Part shown: in pieces, positions 1 to 9,600 of the stretch
How the letters are laid out: the number at the start of each line of letters is the position of its first letter
Numbering within the stretch: position 1 is the stretch's first letter
NCBI GenBank assembly: GCA_020634155.1
Contig: JACKCI010000001.1
Location: 248,001-312,000 of the forward strand
Length of the DNA stretch: 64,000 nucleotides
Direction: 5' to 3'
Origin: Anaerolineales bacterium
GTDB lineage: Bacteria > Chloroflexota > Anaerolineae > Aggregatilineales > J027
The notes under the pieces: generated by a model
What the model was told of the DNA's origin: nothing
Databases searched by the model: none
Seen by the model: the letters and a program-made list of their open reading frames with translations, nothing else
Program-made: the position numbers and the translations under genes

Positions 1-1050
1 AGGTACCATCTCTAACACAAAACGTTCCTTATGGCGTAACGCGGGGATAATACCTGCCTGAACAATGCTAGACTTGCCACAACCGCTTGGCCCAACCAGA
101 GTAAGAAACGGCAAGGTCTGCATTTCTAAGGTGTGGACAATCTCTTGAATGAGGCGTCCTCGACCAAAGAAATCGTCTTTATCCGTCTCTTTGAATGAAC
201 GCAATCCTTTGTATGGATTACGAATTTCCTTGGTCGCAAATGATGTCTGTATAGAATATGGCGTGCCAAGATTTAGCGCATCACGGAGGGCGTACACAAA
301 ACCCATAGTGGTCTCAAACCGCGCTGATGGTGTTTTGTGGGTAGCTCTTTGGATTACAGAATCAACCAATGAAGAAAAGCCATAGGCCTCTAGGTTCGGT
401 ACCGATTTAGTAAGATGATGCAAAAGATAGGCCGCTGAGTCAATTTCACCAAAAGGGTGTTTTCCCGTCAAGATTTCATAAGCAACAAGGCCAAGGCTGT
501 AGATGTCCGTTTGTGGTGATATGGGATGCTGTTGTAGTTGTTCTGGTGCTAAATAGGCAATGGTACCCTGAGTTTCGGTAGGTGTATCTCCCGTAGCGCT
601 GGCAATTCCAAAATCAGACAGATAAGCATTGCCGATTTCATCCAGCAAAATATTGGTTGGCTTAACATCTCGATGGATAACATGATGTTGATGGGCTGTG
701 GTGAGCGCTGCTGCAATCTGTTCAAGAATAGCAAGAACATCTCGCGCTCCATAGGTTTGCGATTGTAAATGACCGCCTTTAAGCCAGCGCATAACCAGAT
801 AAGCCCCATTCGGTTCCCGCCAGTAGTCATATAAGGGAACAATGAACGGGTGTTCTAACCGCGCAATAACTTGCGCTTCAAAATCAAAGCGCCGGATGAA
901 GTGTGGTTGATTCGCATACTCTGGCCCAATGACTTTGATAGCAACCTCTCGCCCAACAACGGGTTGATAAGCGCGATAAACTACGCCGTTACCTCCCGAA
1001 CCAATCTGATCAATGATTTGGTAACCTTTTAGATTGGAAGTGTGAACCAA
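1..1050 (-). CDS. Ser/Thr protein kinase fused to STAND-type NTPase (C-terminus beyond window)
   Basis: The N-terminal 270 or so residues form a Hanks-type kinase: glycine loop IGSGGNGVVYRA, catalytic loop HRDVKPTN near residue 122 and DFGIA shortly after. A linker leads to FFGRGRLIQEI and a Walker A motif GPSGCGKSS near residue 320, the layout of nSTAND1-type NTPases that often carry C-terminal WD40 or TPR sensors; that part lies off the left edge. The frame is open to base 1. A stop lies upstream at about codon -6, and the only good start is TTG at 1050, preceded by GGAGG with a 9-base spacer, so the gene overlaps the end of the upstream histidine kinase by 22 bases. It is the last visible gene of a four-gene signalling operon. 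Likely role: cytoplasmic phosphorylation-based signalling; the ligand and substrate are unknown. Confidence 0.85.
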   Translation of the reverse strand, partial: MVHTSNLKGYQIIDQIGSGGNGVVYRAYQPVVGREVAIKVIGPEYANQPHFIRRFDFEAQVIARLEHPFIVPLYDYWREPNGAYLVMRWLKGGHLQSQTYGARDVLAILEQIAAALTTAHQHHVIHRDVKPTNILLDEIGNAYLSDFGIASATGDTPTETQGTIAYLAPEQLQQHPISPQTDIYSLGLVAYEILTGKHPFGEIDSAAYLLHHLTKSVPNLEAYGFSSLVDSVIQRATHKTPSARFETTMGFVYALRDALNLGTPYSIQTSFATKEIRNPYKGLRSFKETDKDDFFGRGRLIQEIVHTLEMQTLPFLTLVGPSGCGKSSIVQAGIIPALRHKERFVLEMVP

Positions 1051-2570
1051 AAGGTGGAGCCTCCGCTACTGGATACAACGCCGATTTCACCGCCATGTAA
1101 TTCAATCAATTCCTTGCTTAATGCTAACCCCAAGCCCGTCCCCTCATACTGATGTAGAGGCAAAATATCTTCTAGTCGCTCAAAGGGTTTAAACAAGCGC
1201 CCAATGTGTTCGTGGGCTATACCAATACCTGTATCCCAAACCTCGATTTGCAGCATATGTTCTTTATGTTGATATGCTCGTATCCCAATTTGCCCATCGG
1301 TGGGTGTGAACTTCACGGCATTACTCAATAGATTAAAAATGATTTGCGTAAGCCGTCGAGGGTCTCCTTGAACAAAAACAGGTTCAGGTGCTAATTGTGT
1401 ATTGATGGACACTCTCTTTTGCTCTGCTTTCTCACGGATAAGCGCAAGGCTGTGTTGAATCACTGAAATTATATCTATTGATTCTAGCGCTAAAACAATA
1501 CGGCTTGATTCGATTTTGCTTAAATCCAAGATGTCGTTAATGAGCGCTGCAAGATGATTACCACAATACAAGATGTCTTCTACATTTTGACGTTGACGTT
1601 CATTGATGGCACCGATGCCCTGCATCAGCAGCACCTGAGACATCCCAATTATTGAATTGAGCGGAGTACGGAGTTCATGGCTCATATTGGCAAGGAAGGC
1701 GCTCTTAGCATGGCTGGCAGCTTCTGCTGCATCTCTGGCGCGTTGCAAGTCTTGTTCGGACTGCTTGCGCTCAGTAATATCTCGGACAACGGTCAAAATA
1801 TAATCAGTTTGTTGAAACGTTTTGACCGTTGCCAATACCTCAGCTTGAAAACTGCTGCCATCTTTGCGCCTAATTTTGTTCTCAGTCGTCAAAATGGGTT
1901 CACTCGCTTCAGCCACCTGATGAACATGGGTTTGCCATTGTCCTGTTGTCTGAATTGGGTAAGCAATCTCAATTTCACGCGCCCGCATTGCCAGAAGTTC
2001 TTGACGGCTATAGCCCAACATCCTACAGGCCATCTCGTTCACATCAATAAAGTGACCTGTCTCAGCTTCTGCAATAAAAATACCCTCCCCTGAGCGGTCT
2101 AACATGGAGCGGAAGCGTTCCAAGGTTAGTTCTATTTGGTGCTGATTGGTAATATCCTGAAGCAGCACGCTGTAGCGTTGGTTAGGCAGAAATGAAACAT
2201 GAATGGCGTACCATCGTTGTTGATTGCTGATAATCGCATGTTGGTGGGGGTGTTTTCGCGCCCTGTATATAGAACGCATAATCGAACGAGCTTGTTGTTG
2301 AGGGAAAATTTCCGATACCGCTTTACTACGTGCGACATCAGCAATAACAAGCTGTTCGTTAGGTGAATAGCAAGCATGAATATACCCCTGTTCATCTATT
2401 TCAAGTACCGCAGCAGGCAACCCAGCTAACACCGACTCAAGGTGGTTAAGCGTGTTTGAATCTGTTTGAGTCGTTAGGGGTTGCTCTTTCCGATACTGCT
2501 GAAGCCAATAAACGGTAACTCCCCCAACAATAAAGCTAAATAGGGCGACGATCAGGTAAGAAAAAAGCAA
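1029..2570 (-). CDS. PAS-domain sensor histidine kinase
   Basis: Short N-terminus, one transmembrane helix (FSYLIVALFSFIVGGVTVYW), then two PAS-like regions; the second (SGEGIFIAEAETGHFIDVNE) is followed by a PAC-type VVRDITERK. The HisKA box is FLANMSHELRTPLNSIIG and the HATPase domain has NLLSNAVKF, DTGIGI and GTGLGLALS. Autophosphorylation at the H-box histidine is expected. The longest frame begins with ATG at 2618 but has no ribosome site. TTG at 2570 has GAGGGA seven bases upstream and starts directly before the membrane helix, so I prefer it. The start lies inside the preceding receiver-kinase gene (35-base overlap), indicating translational coupling. The cognate regulator may be the response regulator at 3668-4447. 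Confidence 0.88.
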   Translation of the reverse strand: MLFSYLIVALFSFIVGGVTVYWLQQYRKEQPLTTQTDSNTLNHLESVLAGLPAAVLEIDEQGYIHACYSPNEQLVIADVARSKAVSEIFPQQQARSIMRSIYRARKHPHQHAIISNQQRWYAIHVSFLPNQRYSVLLQDITNQHQIELTLERFRSMLDRSGEGIFIAEAETGHFIDVNEMACRMLGYSRQELLAMRAREIEIAYPIQTTGQWQTHVHQVAEASEPILTTENKIRRKDGSSFQAEVLATVKTFQQTDYILTVVRDITERKQSEQDLQRARDAAEAASHAKSAFLANMSHELRTPLNSIIGMSQVLLMQGIGAINERQRQNVEDILYCGNHLAALINDILDLSKIESSRIVLALESIDIISVIQHSLALIREKAEQKRVSINTQLAPEPVFVQGDPRRLTQIIFNLLSNAVKFTPTDGQIGIRAYQHKEHMLQIEVWDTGIGIAHEHIGRLFKPFERLEDILPLHQYEGTGLGLALSKELIELHGGEIGVVSSSGGSTFWFTLPI

Positions 2571-3666
2571 AAGTGGTTCCCTCACCAGCAAGACTTGACA
2601 CCCAGATTTCACCGCCATGTAAACGCACCAAGCGCTGTGAAACTGATAAACCTAGCCCAACCCCCTGTTGCTGGGTACTCAAACGAACAAACTCCTGAAA
2701 GACCTTGATATAGTCAGTGGACTCAATACCTGACCCTGTGTCCTGTACTTCCACAACTACCCCGCGTGGTGGTAATAGCATAATGGGTGGATAGTGGTTT
2801 TCGGGCAAGAGATAATGCCCATCAGCAAGGTTATAACAACGCAACATAACACAGCCGCTGGTCTCAGTATATTCGATAGCATTGGTCAATAGATTGACCA
2901 AAACCTGAACTATTGCTTGTTCATCCATTGGAACGGTCTTTGACAAGGTATGCTCAATTTGCAACTGTATCTGTTTTTCTTCCGCCATTGCCGCTACCAC
3001 ATCATGCGCTGTTTGCACCACACTTTGTAGATCAGAATCCTGTATATCTAACACAAATTGCCCTGCCTCGGTTCTATAGTAATTCATTACATCATGAGCA
3101 AGCAGGTCAATACGCACGCTGCATGTGTTGATTCTGGACCAAATACGTTGGATTTTGGGATCGCTATGGTCAAGATGTTTGCCGAGTATGTCCATATTCA
3201 ATATCAGCGCGTTGAGCGGAGAACGAATATCATGGGCTACCCCAGCCATAAATTGCAGGCGCTCGGCGGTTACCCGTTCTAGATCAAGGTAAAGACTACG
3301 CAATTTAAGCAAAGACCTCACCCTGACAATTAATTCGGCGGCATCAATCGGCTTACTCAGAAAATCATCAGCCCCCGCTTCCATTGCTTGGATACGGTCA
3401 TTCACTTCGTGTAAGGCTGTGACCATCACGACAGGAATCATGCGGGTAGACGGTTGGCTCTTGATGGTTTGACATACCTCATAACCACTCATCCCCGGCA
3501 TCATAATATCCAACAGCACCAAATCAGGACTTTCGGCCTCAATCAATGCTAAGGCTTCTTGTCCAGAGGTTGCTCTTAATAAATCATATGGCTCTGTATA
3601 AAGCATGCCTTCAAGCAGGCGTAAGTTTCGAGGGTCATCATCGACCAAAAGGATTCGTTTTTGCAT
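2536..3666 (-). CDS. Response regulator-histidine kinase hybrid (receiver at N-terminus)
   Basis: Residues 1-120 are a CheY-like receiver with acidic pocket VDDDP, phosphoacceptor Asp in LVLLDIMMPGMSGYE and Lys in LSKPID. A HisKA domain follows (FMAGVAHDIRSPLNALIL) and then a HATPase (NLLTNAIEYT, DTGSGI, GVGLGLSVS). No transmembrane segment is visible, so this is a soluble kinase whose receiver probably gates its own activity. ATG at 3666 follows the stop of the upstream regulator (TAAAATG); a TTG 12 bases earlier is possible. The 3' end overlaps the next kinase gene, whose ribosome site is encoded in the closing GEGTTF segment here. Confidence 0.88.
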   Translation of the reverse strand: MQKRILLVDDDPRNLRLLEGMLYTEPYDLLRATSGQEALALIEAESPDLVLLDIMMPGMSGYEVCQTIKSQPSTRMIPVVMVTALHEVNDRIQAMEAGADDFLSKPIDAAELIVRVRSLLKLRSLYLDLERVTAERLQFMAGVAHDIRSPLNALILNMDILGKHLDHSDPKIQRIWSRINTCSVRIDLLAHDVMNYYRTEAGQFVLDIQDSDLQSVVQTAHDVVAAMAEEKQIQLQIEHTLSKTVPMDEQAIVQVLVNLLTNAIEYTETSGCVMLRCYNLADGHYLLPENHYPPIMLLPPRGVVVEVQDTGSGIESTDYIKVFQEFVRLSTQQQGVGLGLSVSQRLVRLHGGEIWVSSLAGEGTTFAFFLPDRRPI

Positions 3667-3667
3667 T

Positions 3668-4447
3668 TTAGAGTTCAATGTTCAGAAAATAGCCATGTCC
3701 ACGACTATTCACAATGTAATCTTCGCCTCCGGCTTCCCGTAGTTTTGCCCGCAGGTTACTCAAATGGGTGGAAAGCATACTGCGAGCTTCATCACGTGGG
3801 GCTTGAATGCCTTGCAGTCGATAGACGAGTTCTTCAAAAGCGACAACCCGCCCATGTGCAAGCGCGAGATAGGAAAGTAAATCGAATTCGGTTGGGGTTA
3901 AGTCGAGTTTGACATCTTTTAGTGTAGCGGTCAAACGGTATTGATCAATCAGCAGATCACGTACTTGGACAAATCGCTGCTCAGATACCATTATGTTTGG
4001 CTCTGACAACTCCGGTTTAACCATACCTAGTTGTTGTAGCCCCATAACAACTTGATCCATGAGATTTTGTTTCTGAATGGTACTAGCTCGTGTTGCAAAA
4101 GCCTCTTCTGTACTGGCAAGGATTTGCTGGCGATTAGCAGGTTTAAGGAGATAATTTAAAGCTCCTTCCCGCATGGCTTGGACAGCGCTGTTGACTTCAC
4201 CATGTCCAGTTAGCATCACCACGATAACCATGGGATAGTGAATTTTAATCCGATGGAGAAGTTCTAGACCATCCATGTGCGGCATTTTGACATCACTAAA
4301 AACAACTTCAATTTGCGGATTATATTGCTGAAGCAAGTCGAGTGCTTCGGTGGCGCTACTGGCTTCAAGTACAGAGTAATTTTCATCTGCCAGCAAGTCT
4401 GCAATAGATCCACGAAACACATCGTCATCATCAACTACTAAAATCAT
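3668..4447 (-). CDS. Response regulator, receiver plus winged-helix DNA-binding domain
   Basis: The N-terminal receiver has VVDDDD, phosphoacceptor Asp in VVFSDVKMPHMDGLEL, switch Thr in VVMLTGHGE and Lys in YLLKPA. A helical linker of about 60 residues follows. The C-terminus is OmpR/PhoB-type (LTPTEFDLLSYLA ... LSNLRAKL ... YIVNSRGHGYFL). The receiver is closer to NtrC-type receivers in its TGHG switch, while the output is winged helix. A strong GGAGGG lies just before ATG at 4447. It is the first gene of the signalling operon that ends in the Ser/Thr kinase and is the likely transcription output of those kinases. Confidence 0.88.
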   Translation of the reverse strand: MILVVDDDDVFRGSIADLLADENYSVLEASSATEALDLLQQYNPQIEVVFSDVKMPHMDGLELLHRIKIHYPMVIVVMLTGHGEVNSAVQAMREGALNYLLKPANRQQILASTEEAFATRASTIQKQNLMDQVVMGLQQLGMVKPELSEPNIMVSEQRFVQVRDLLIDQYRLTATLKDVKLDLTPTEFDLLSYLALAHGRVVAFEELVYRLQGIQAPRDEARSMLSTHLSNLRAKLREAGGEDYIVNSRGHGYFLNIEL

Positions 4448-4488
4448 TATCCCTCCAACAATCTAATCCGAATCACCCCTTGCTTCTT

Positions 4489-4494
4489 ATTATA
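4489..4494 (-). promoter_or_regulatory. Possible -10 element of the signalling operon
   Basis: The minus strand reads TATAAT about 42 bases upstream of the response-regulator ATG, in the 185-base divergent gap shared with leucyl aminopeptidase. No convincing -35 hexamer lies 16-18 bases upstream, so the call rests on the perfect -10 and its position. Confidence 0.35.
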
Positions 4495-4632
4495 CTCGGT
4501 CTTTACGCATGAACTGCCTCTTATGGAGCATCTCCAATGGGTTATTCATTCACATAGATTTCAACACGCTATCTTTCGACCATGACACACCAGTATGTTA
4601 TAGTTGAGGCCACATTAAGAGGAGATAAGTAA

Positions 4633-6105
4633 ATGAATATTGGTATTGTACAAGGTCAGCTAGTATCCATAGACTGTGATGCGCTTATTGTTGGATTATT
4701 TCAAGACACACCCCTTGTCGATAGTGTTTTGTCATTAGATCAAACACTGTCCGGAGCTATTCAAAATCTTTTGGCAACACAGGATTTTGAAGGAAGAACA
4801 GGCCAGACCAGCTTGGTTTATACCGCAGGGCAACCCAAGCGTCTTTTGTTGGTGGGTCTCGGCAAAAAAGATGAGTTTGATCTTGAGGCCTTACGTCGGG
4901 CCGTTGCTTATAGTGTCAATAAAGTCAAAACGCATCAACATATCGTTTTTTATTATGATGATATTGGCTATCTAGAAGGAGCAGCACAGGCTGTTGCGGA
5001 GACTGTGCAGCTTGTTGTCTATGAATACCAAGGCCAAAAGGCCAAACCAAAGAACGAAAAAGTTGTTGAACACTTTGACCTATTGACGGCCTCTGCACCC
5101 GTATCCATTGAGGCTTCCGTAAAAAATGGGGTCACCATTGGTACAGCAGTGACGACTGCCCGTGACCTTGTGAACCTTCCTGCTAATATCTGTACTCCGG
5201 CATATATGGCGGAAACGGCCTTAACCATTGCCAGAAACTCTGGGTTGCGCTGTGAAATTTTGGAAGAGGGTAAGATGCGTGCCCTAAAGATGGGCGCATT
5301 GCTATCGGTGTCGCAGGGAAGTGATACTCCACCGCGTTTTATTATCCTTGAACACAATCACGACAAAGCCAAAGAACTACCTACCATTGTACTGGTGGGT
5401 AAAGGAGTCACTTTTGACACAGGCGGCTATACCATCAAAACCAAGGAAGGTATGGCAACTATGAAAGGCGATATGGCTGGTGGCGCTGCCGTTATCGCCA
5501 CGCTTAAGGCTGTTGCTGAACTTAACGTTCCTGTACATGTAGTGGGATTGATACCGTCGGCAGATAATATGATTAGTGGCAAGGCCTATCGTCCGCAAGA
5601 TGTATTTACTGCCAGCAATGGCGTGACGATTGAAATTGTTAGCACCGATGCCGAAGGACGTATGCTCTTAGCTGATGCACTTGTCTATGCCAGCCGCTAT
5701 AAACCAGATGCAGTTGTAGATATTGCTACCCTTACAGGTGGCTGTTTCATTGCGCTGGGTGGTGTCGCTGCGGGGTTATTTACGTCAGATGAGACCATCA
5801 AAACACGCCTTATACAAGCTGGAGAGCAAACATTTGAACGAGTCTGGCACCTCCCCATGTTTAAAGAATACCGAAAATCATTGGAATCAGAGACCGCTGA
5901 TACCAAGAATAGTGGCTCACGGGCAGCCAGTGCATCGGTTGCAGCAATGTTCCTCCAGAATTTTGTGGACTTTCCGTGGGCACATGTCGATATGGCAGGT
6001 ATTGAAGCTGGATTATCAGATGTTCCCTATGTTCCAAAGACGGCATCGGGCTATGGAGTACGCTTGTTAACTGAATTTGTTCGCCTATGGGCAGGAGCTA
6101 AATAG
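4633..6105 (+). CDS. pepA: Leucyl aminopeptidase, M17 family
   Basis: Cytosolic dizinc exopeptidase releasing N-terminal residues during peptide turnover. The N-terminal macro-like domain covers about residues 1-170. The catalytic domain shows GKGVTFDTGG (metal-binding Lys and Asp near residue 257), MKGDMAGGAA, and the family signature as STDAEGRML near residue 337, which holds metal-binding Asp and Glu. The length of 490 is normal for the family. The start is set by GAGGAG nine bases before ATG. It is probably co-transcribed with the next gene, which begins three bases after the stop. Confidence 0.95.
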   Translation: MNIGIVQGQLVSIDCDALIVGLFQDTPLVDSVLSLDQTLSGAIQNLLATQDFEGRTGQTSLVYTAGQPKRLLLVGLGKKDEFDLEALRRAVAYSVNKVKTHQHIVFYYDDIGYLEGAAQAVAETVQLVVYEYQGQKAKPKNEKVVEHFDLLTASAPVSIEASVKNGVTIGTAVTTARDLVNLPANICTPAYMAETALTIARNSGLRCEILEEGKMRALKMGALLSVSQGSDTPPRFIILEHNHDKAKELPTIVLVGKGVTFDTGGYTIKTKEGMATMKGDMAGGAAVIATLKAVAELNVPVHVVGLIPSADNMISGKAYRPQDVFTASNGVTIEIVSTDAEGRMLLADALVYASRYKPDAVVDIATLTGGCFIALGGVAAGLFTSDETIKTRLIQAGEQTFERVWHLPMFKEYRKSLESETADTKNSGSRAASASVAAMFLQNFVDFPWAHVDMAGIEAGLSDVPYVPKTASGYGVRLLTEFVRLWAGAK

Positions 6106-6107
6106 CT

Positions 6108-6596
6108 ATGGAACTTTCATTGGTGCAAATTGAAAAACCTGAAATGACCAACTTTATTTTGGGTCAAAGCCATTTTATCAAAACTGTTGAGGACATTCAT
6201 GAAGCGATGGTGAACACTGTCCCCGGCATCAAGTTCGGCTTGGCCTTTTGCGAAGCATCGGGCAAATGCCTCATTCGCTGGACAGGTACCGATACAACGC
6301 TGATTGAACTTGCCAAGCAGAACGCCTTAGCGCTTTCGGTCGGCCACTGCTTCATCTTATTTTTGGGGGATGGCTACTATCCCATTAATGTCTTGAACAC
6401 CATCAAAACTATTCCTGAAGTGGCCCGTATTTTCTGTGCAACTGCGAATCCAACCCAAGTTATTGTGGTACAGACGGAGCAAGGGCGCGGCATTATGGGA
6501 GTGGTAGACGGCTTTGCCAGTAAAGGCATTGAAGGCGAAGAGGATATTATGTGGCGCAAAGGATTCTTGCGGCAAATTGGCTATAAGTTGGGATAA
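6108..6596 (+). CDS. Adenosine-specific kinase family protein (PF04008-like)
   Basis: The 162-residue protein matches the whole length of the small family named adenosine-specific kinase: TVPGIKFGLAFCEASG, GHCFILFLGDGYYPINVLN, ARIFCATANP, EQGRGIMGVVDG and GIEGEEDIMWRKGFLR are its conserved blocks. The family name comes from structural work on archaeal members; the physiological substrate in bacteria is not settled, so the function here is tentative. It follows pepA by two bases and ends at a strong terminator. Confidence 0.85.
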   Translation: MELSLVQIEKPEMTNFILGQSHFIKTVEDIHEAMVNTVPGIKFGLAFCEASGKCLIRWTGTDTTLIELAKQNALALSVGHCFILFLGDGYYPINVLNTIKTIPEVARIFCATANPTQVIVVQTEQGRGIMGVVDGFASKGIEGEEDIMWRKGFLRQIGYKLG

Positions 6597-6600
6597 AACA

Positions 6601-6627
6601 AAGGGCCGTCACAACGACGGCCTTTTG
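6601..6627 (+). terminator. Intrinsic terminator, possibly bidirectional
   Basis: GGCCGTC and GACGGCC pair across a five-base loop, extended by A-T pairs, and are followed by TTTTGCTTT. It sits between the pepA operon and the convergent ABC permease; on the minus strand the hairpin is followed by a short T run as well. Confidence 0.8.
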
Positions 6628-6644
6628 CTTTCGTGCTTTATAAA

Positions 6645-9600
6645 CTACTCATAACGGAGAACATTGAGAGGTTTCTCACTGGAGGCTCCCCATACTGAGA
6701 TGATTGCAGCAACAAGGGCAATCCCGATACAGAGTGCCATTAGCAGCAAGGCGGTACCATACGGAATGACCTTGCCCAGTTCTTCATCAAATAGTGAGAT
6801 GAGCATACTCAATAGCATAATTGAGCTAATGCCGACGCCAATTAGCCCGCCAACAAAGCCCATGAGGCCATTTTCGAGCAGCAGCATACCCAATACACGC
6901 CGCCGCTGCAATCCAACCGCCTTCATAATGGCAATTTCACGCCGTCGCTCCATCATGGAGAGTGCGACCGAGTTGGCAATCACAATCCCGCCTGTGAAGA
7001 GCGCTAAGGCTGCCACAATAATCGGGAAGTTGGTAAATTGGTCAAGAATCTTGTTCAGTAGGTCATTGATGACACGGGTTTCGAGAACAAACACGCCGGG
7101 AATCTCTAGGAGTTGGCTGCTAATGCTCGATATCTTATCCTCGTCAGCGTCAATAATCACACTTAGTGAACCGGGGTCAATACCCATGTTTTGCTCCACT
7201 GGTAAGAAATCCAGCGGAACATAGTAGTTGGAGCCAAAGGTCACAAATTGCCCATTACGGAAGTCCATAAGGCCAACAATAGTGAAGGTAATTGGCTCTG
7301 ATTTATCACGTGGATCTTCCGAGGACACGAAACGCACTGTAATTTGGTCACCGACAGCATAGCCTAACTTCTCTGTGGCGCGGCTATAGGGAACAACAAT
7401 CACCGGATGATTTAAATCGCTCTGATTGAGTTGTCGTCCCGCATAAAAACTAACATCTGGTAGATTGGCATCTACAGAACGAGCGCTTAGAGTATCAATA
7501 TCGTTGTCAAAGAGTGCCTCAAAGTCCTCAAAGTCCGTTGATTTGTCTTTGAGGAATGCGTCAATTTCCTCAAGAGTCATGGTTGTGTTCTTGCTGGCAT
7601 CAGTAAAGGACACATATTCGATATTGTATTCACGGGTCAGACCGTAGCTCTTGACACCATCAACTCCTGCCTCTAGTTTGGTTTCGAGTTGCTTAAGTGA
7701 ATCCCCTTGACCAGCCACAAAAGCAATGAGATTGCCGCCAACCAAATCAACCACTTCATCTTCAAAGGCAGTGCGGATGGTTGCCACCAGCATGGTAATT
7801 AAACTAAGGGTAAAGATACCAACCACCAGCGCCACTAAGGTAGAGGCACCACGCCCTTTGTTTGCCAACATAGAGCGCATAGCAATTTTGAAGTCAATGA
7901 AGCTCCAACGCTGGATAACCCAACCCAGCGCCCAAATGGGGCCAACCAACACAATCAAGAGTGGTAGAAGGGGCCAGAACAAGGGAAAGGCCAGTATTAA
8001 CATGGTGGGCCATAGCTCTTCGATGCGCCCACCACCAGCAGCCCATATCAGCAGCCACAACAGCACAAACAGGTAGCTGACAATTACTACAACTGCAATC
8101 ATGACAAAGACAGCAGGTAGGAAGTTGCCGACAATCGCGCCCACAATGGGGAAACCGACCAGCAGAACGCCCCAACGTAGTACCCGCAAGGCAATGTTTT
8201 GCTTGGCCCATCCGACAGACACACCACCAATTAGAAGTGCCAGACCAACCAGAAAACCCATGATGCCAGATGCAATGCTGGCGTATAGACGAAGGCCATC
8301 AATATCTAGAATCTGACTGAGCATGCCTTGGGTAACAGCACTGAGGGCCAAGATAACAATAATCATGGCGGCAAATGAACGAGACCGACCAGCCGCGGGG
8401 ACTATGTTATCTTGTGGACGCAGCACAGTAGCTGGACGCACTTGGCTTGCGGCAATAGTGGGCAACAGTCCGAAGATGGTGGTGGTCAATGTGCCGACAA
8501 TCATACCAGTTATCATTGGTGAAGCTGCGATGCGGAACTTCAGATCTTGAGCAAGGAAGGCTTCGGCGACACCCTTGATGACAAAGACCATAGCAAACCC
8601 CAGCAGGATACCAAGAATACTGCCAAGGATACCCATAATGACAGCCTCTACAAGGAACAGCACCGAGATTTCATCAGGCTTTAGACCCAATGTCTTGAGG
8701 ACTGCCACCTCATTGGTTCGACGGCGCACAATGACCAACATAGTGTTGATAATGCCAATCCCGCCAATCAACATGGAGATTAATCCCATGATACTGACCA
8801 GTTGAGTGACAACCGTAGCGATTAGCTCATTGCTATCTTCGAGGTCAGATGTCGTAATGGTGCCAAGGAAGGAATAGTCGTCCTCAAAAGCTTCGCCAAT
8901 GGTGTCTACTTGGCTGGGGTCATCCAATCGGACATAGATTTGGGAGTAGCCAACCTTCTCCACATCCGAGAAAATGTCTAAGGCTTGGGCATCGACGTAA
9001 TAATAACCTAAGATACCAGCCCCAAGGTTCTCTAGGCCGCCCTCAGTACGGGTTGGCACAATCCCGCGCACTGTGAAATCTTTACTAACCCCATTGAGCC
9101 GTACACTGTCACCAACTTCAACATGCAGCAAATCAGCATGGTTTCGACTGATCACAATATCGCCTGTTTCATTTTCGGCATAGCTGGTGGGATCAATCAT
9201 CTCTTGGAGGGTTTTGCCGTCCTCCGACAAGACTTTTCCGTATAAGGGATAGAAATCGGTCTCAACAATGAAACGTTCAGTAATGCGGTTGACGGAATCA
9301 CCATTGCCGAATGATGAGATGAATAAGCCACTGCTGGCTTCACCGAGTTCATAACGGTAGGTGATGCAAAACGGAGCATCGGCCTCGCAATTGACATCAG
9401 GACTAACATTGAAATAGTTCGCATACCACGCAATGATGCGGTCTTTGCCCTCATCTGTGAAGCTAAAATCTTCGACAAACCCCTCATCTTCGGCTTGGTC
9501 AATGTTGCTGTCAAACTCGCTGTCTTCATCACTGCCAAAAGCAAAAGGAACGTGTCGAATATCACCGCGATTGCTTTCTTGAAGCCCGCCCGACAGGGTA

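Noticed and set aside
549..842. Minus-strand frame of 97 codons at the left edge
   Set aside because: It lies in a different frame from the clearly coding Ser/Thr kinase, whose HRD and DFG motifs read through this stretch.
6664..7224. Plus-strand frame of 186 codons
   Set aside because: Fully opposite the FtsX-type permease; Ser/Pro-rich shadow composition and no ribosome site.
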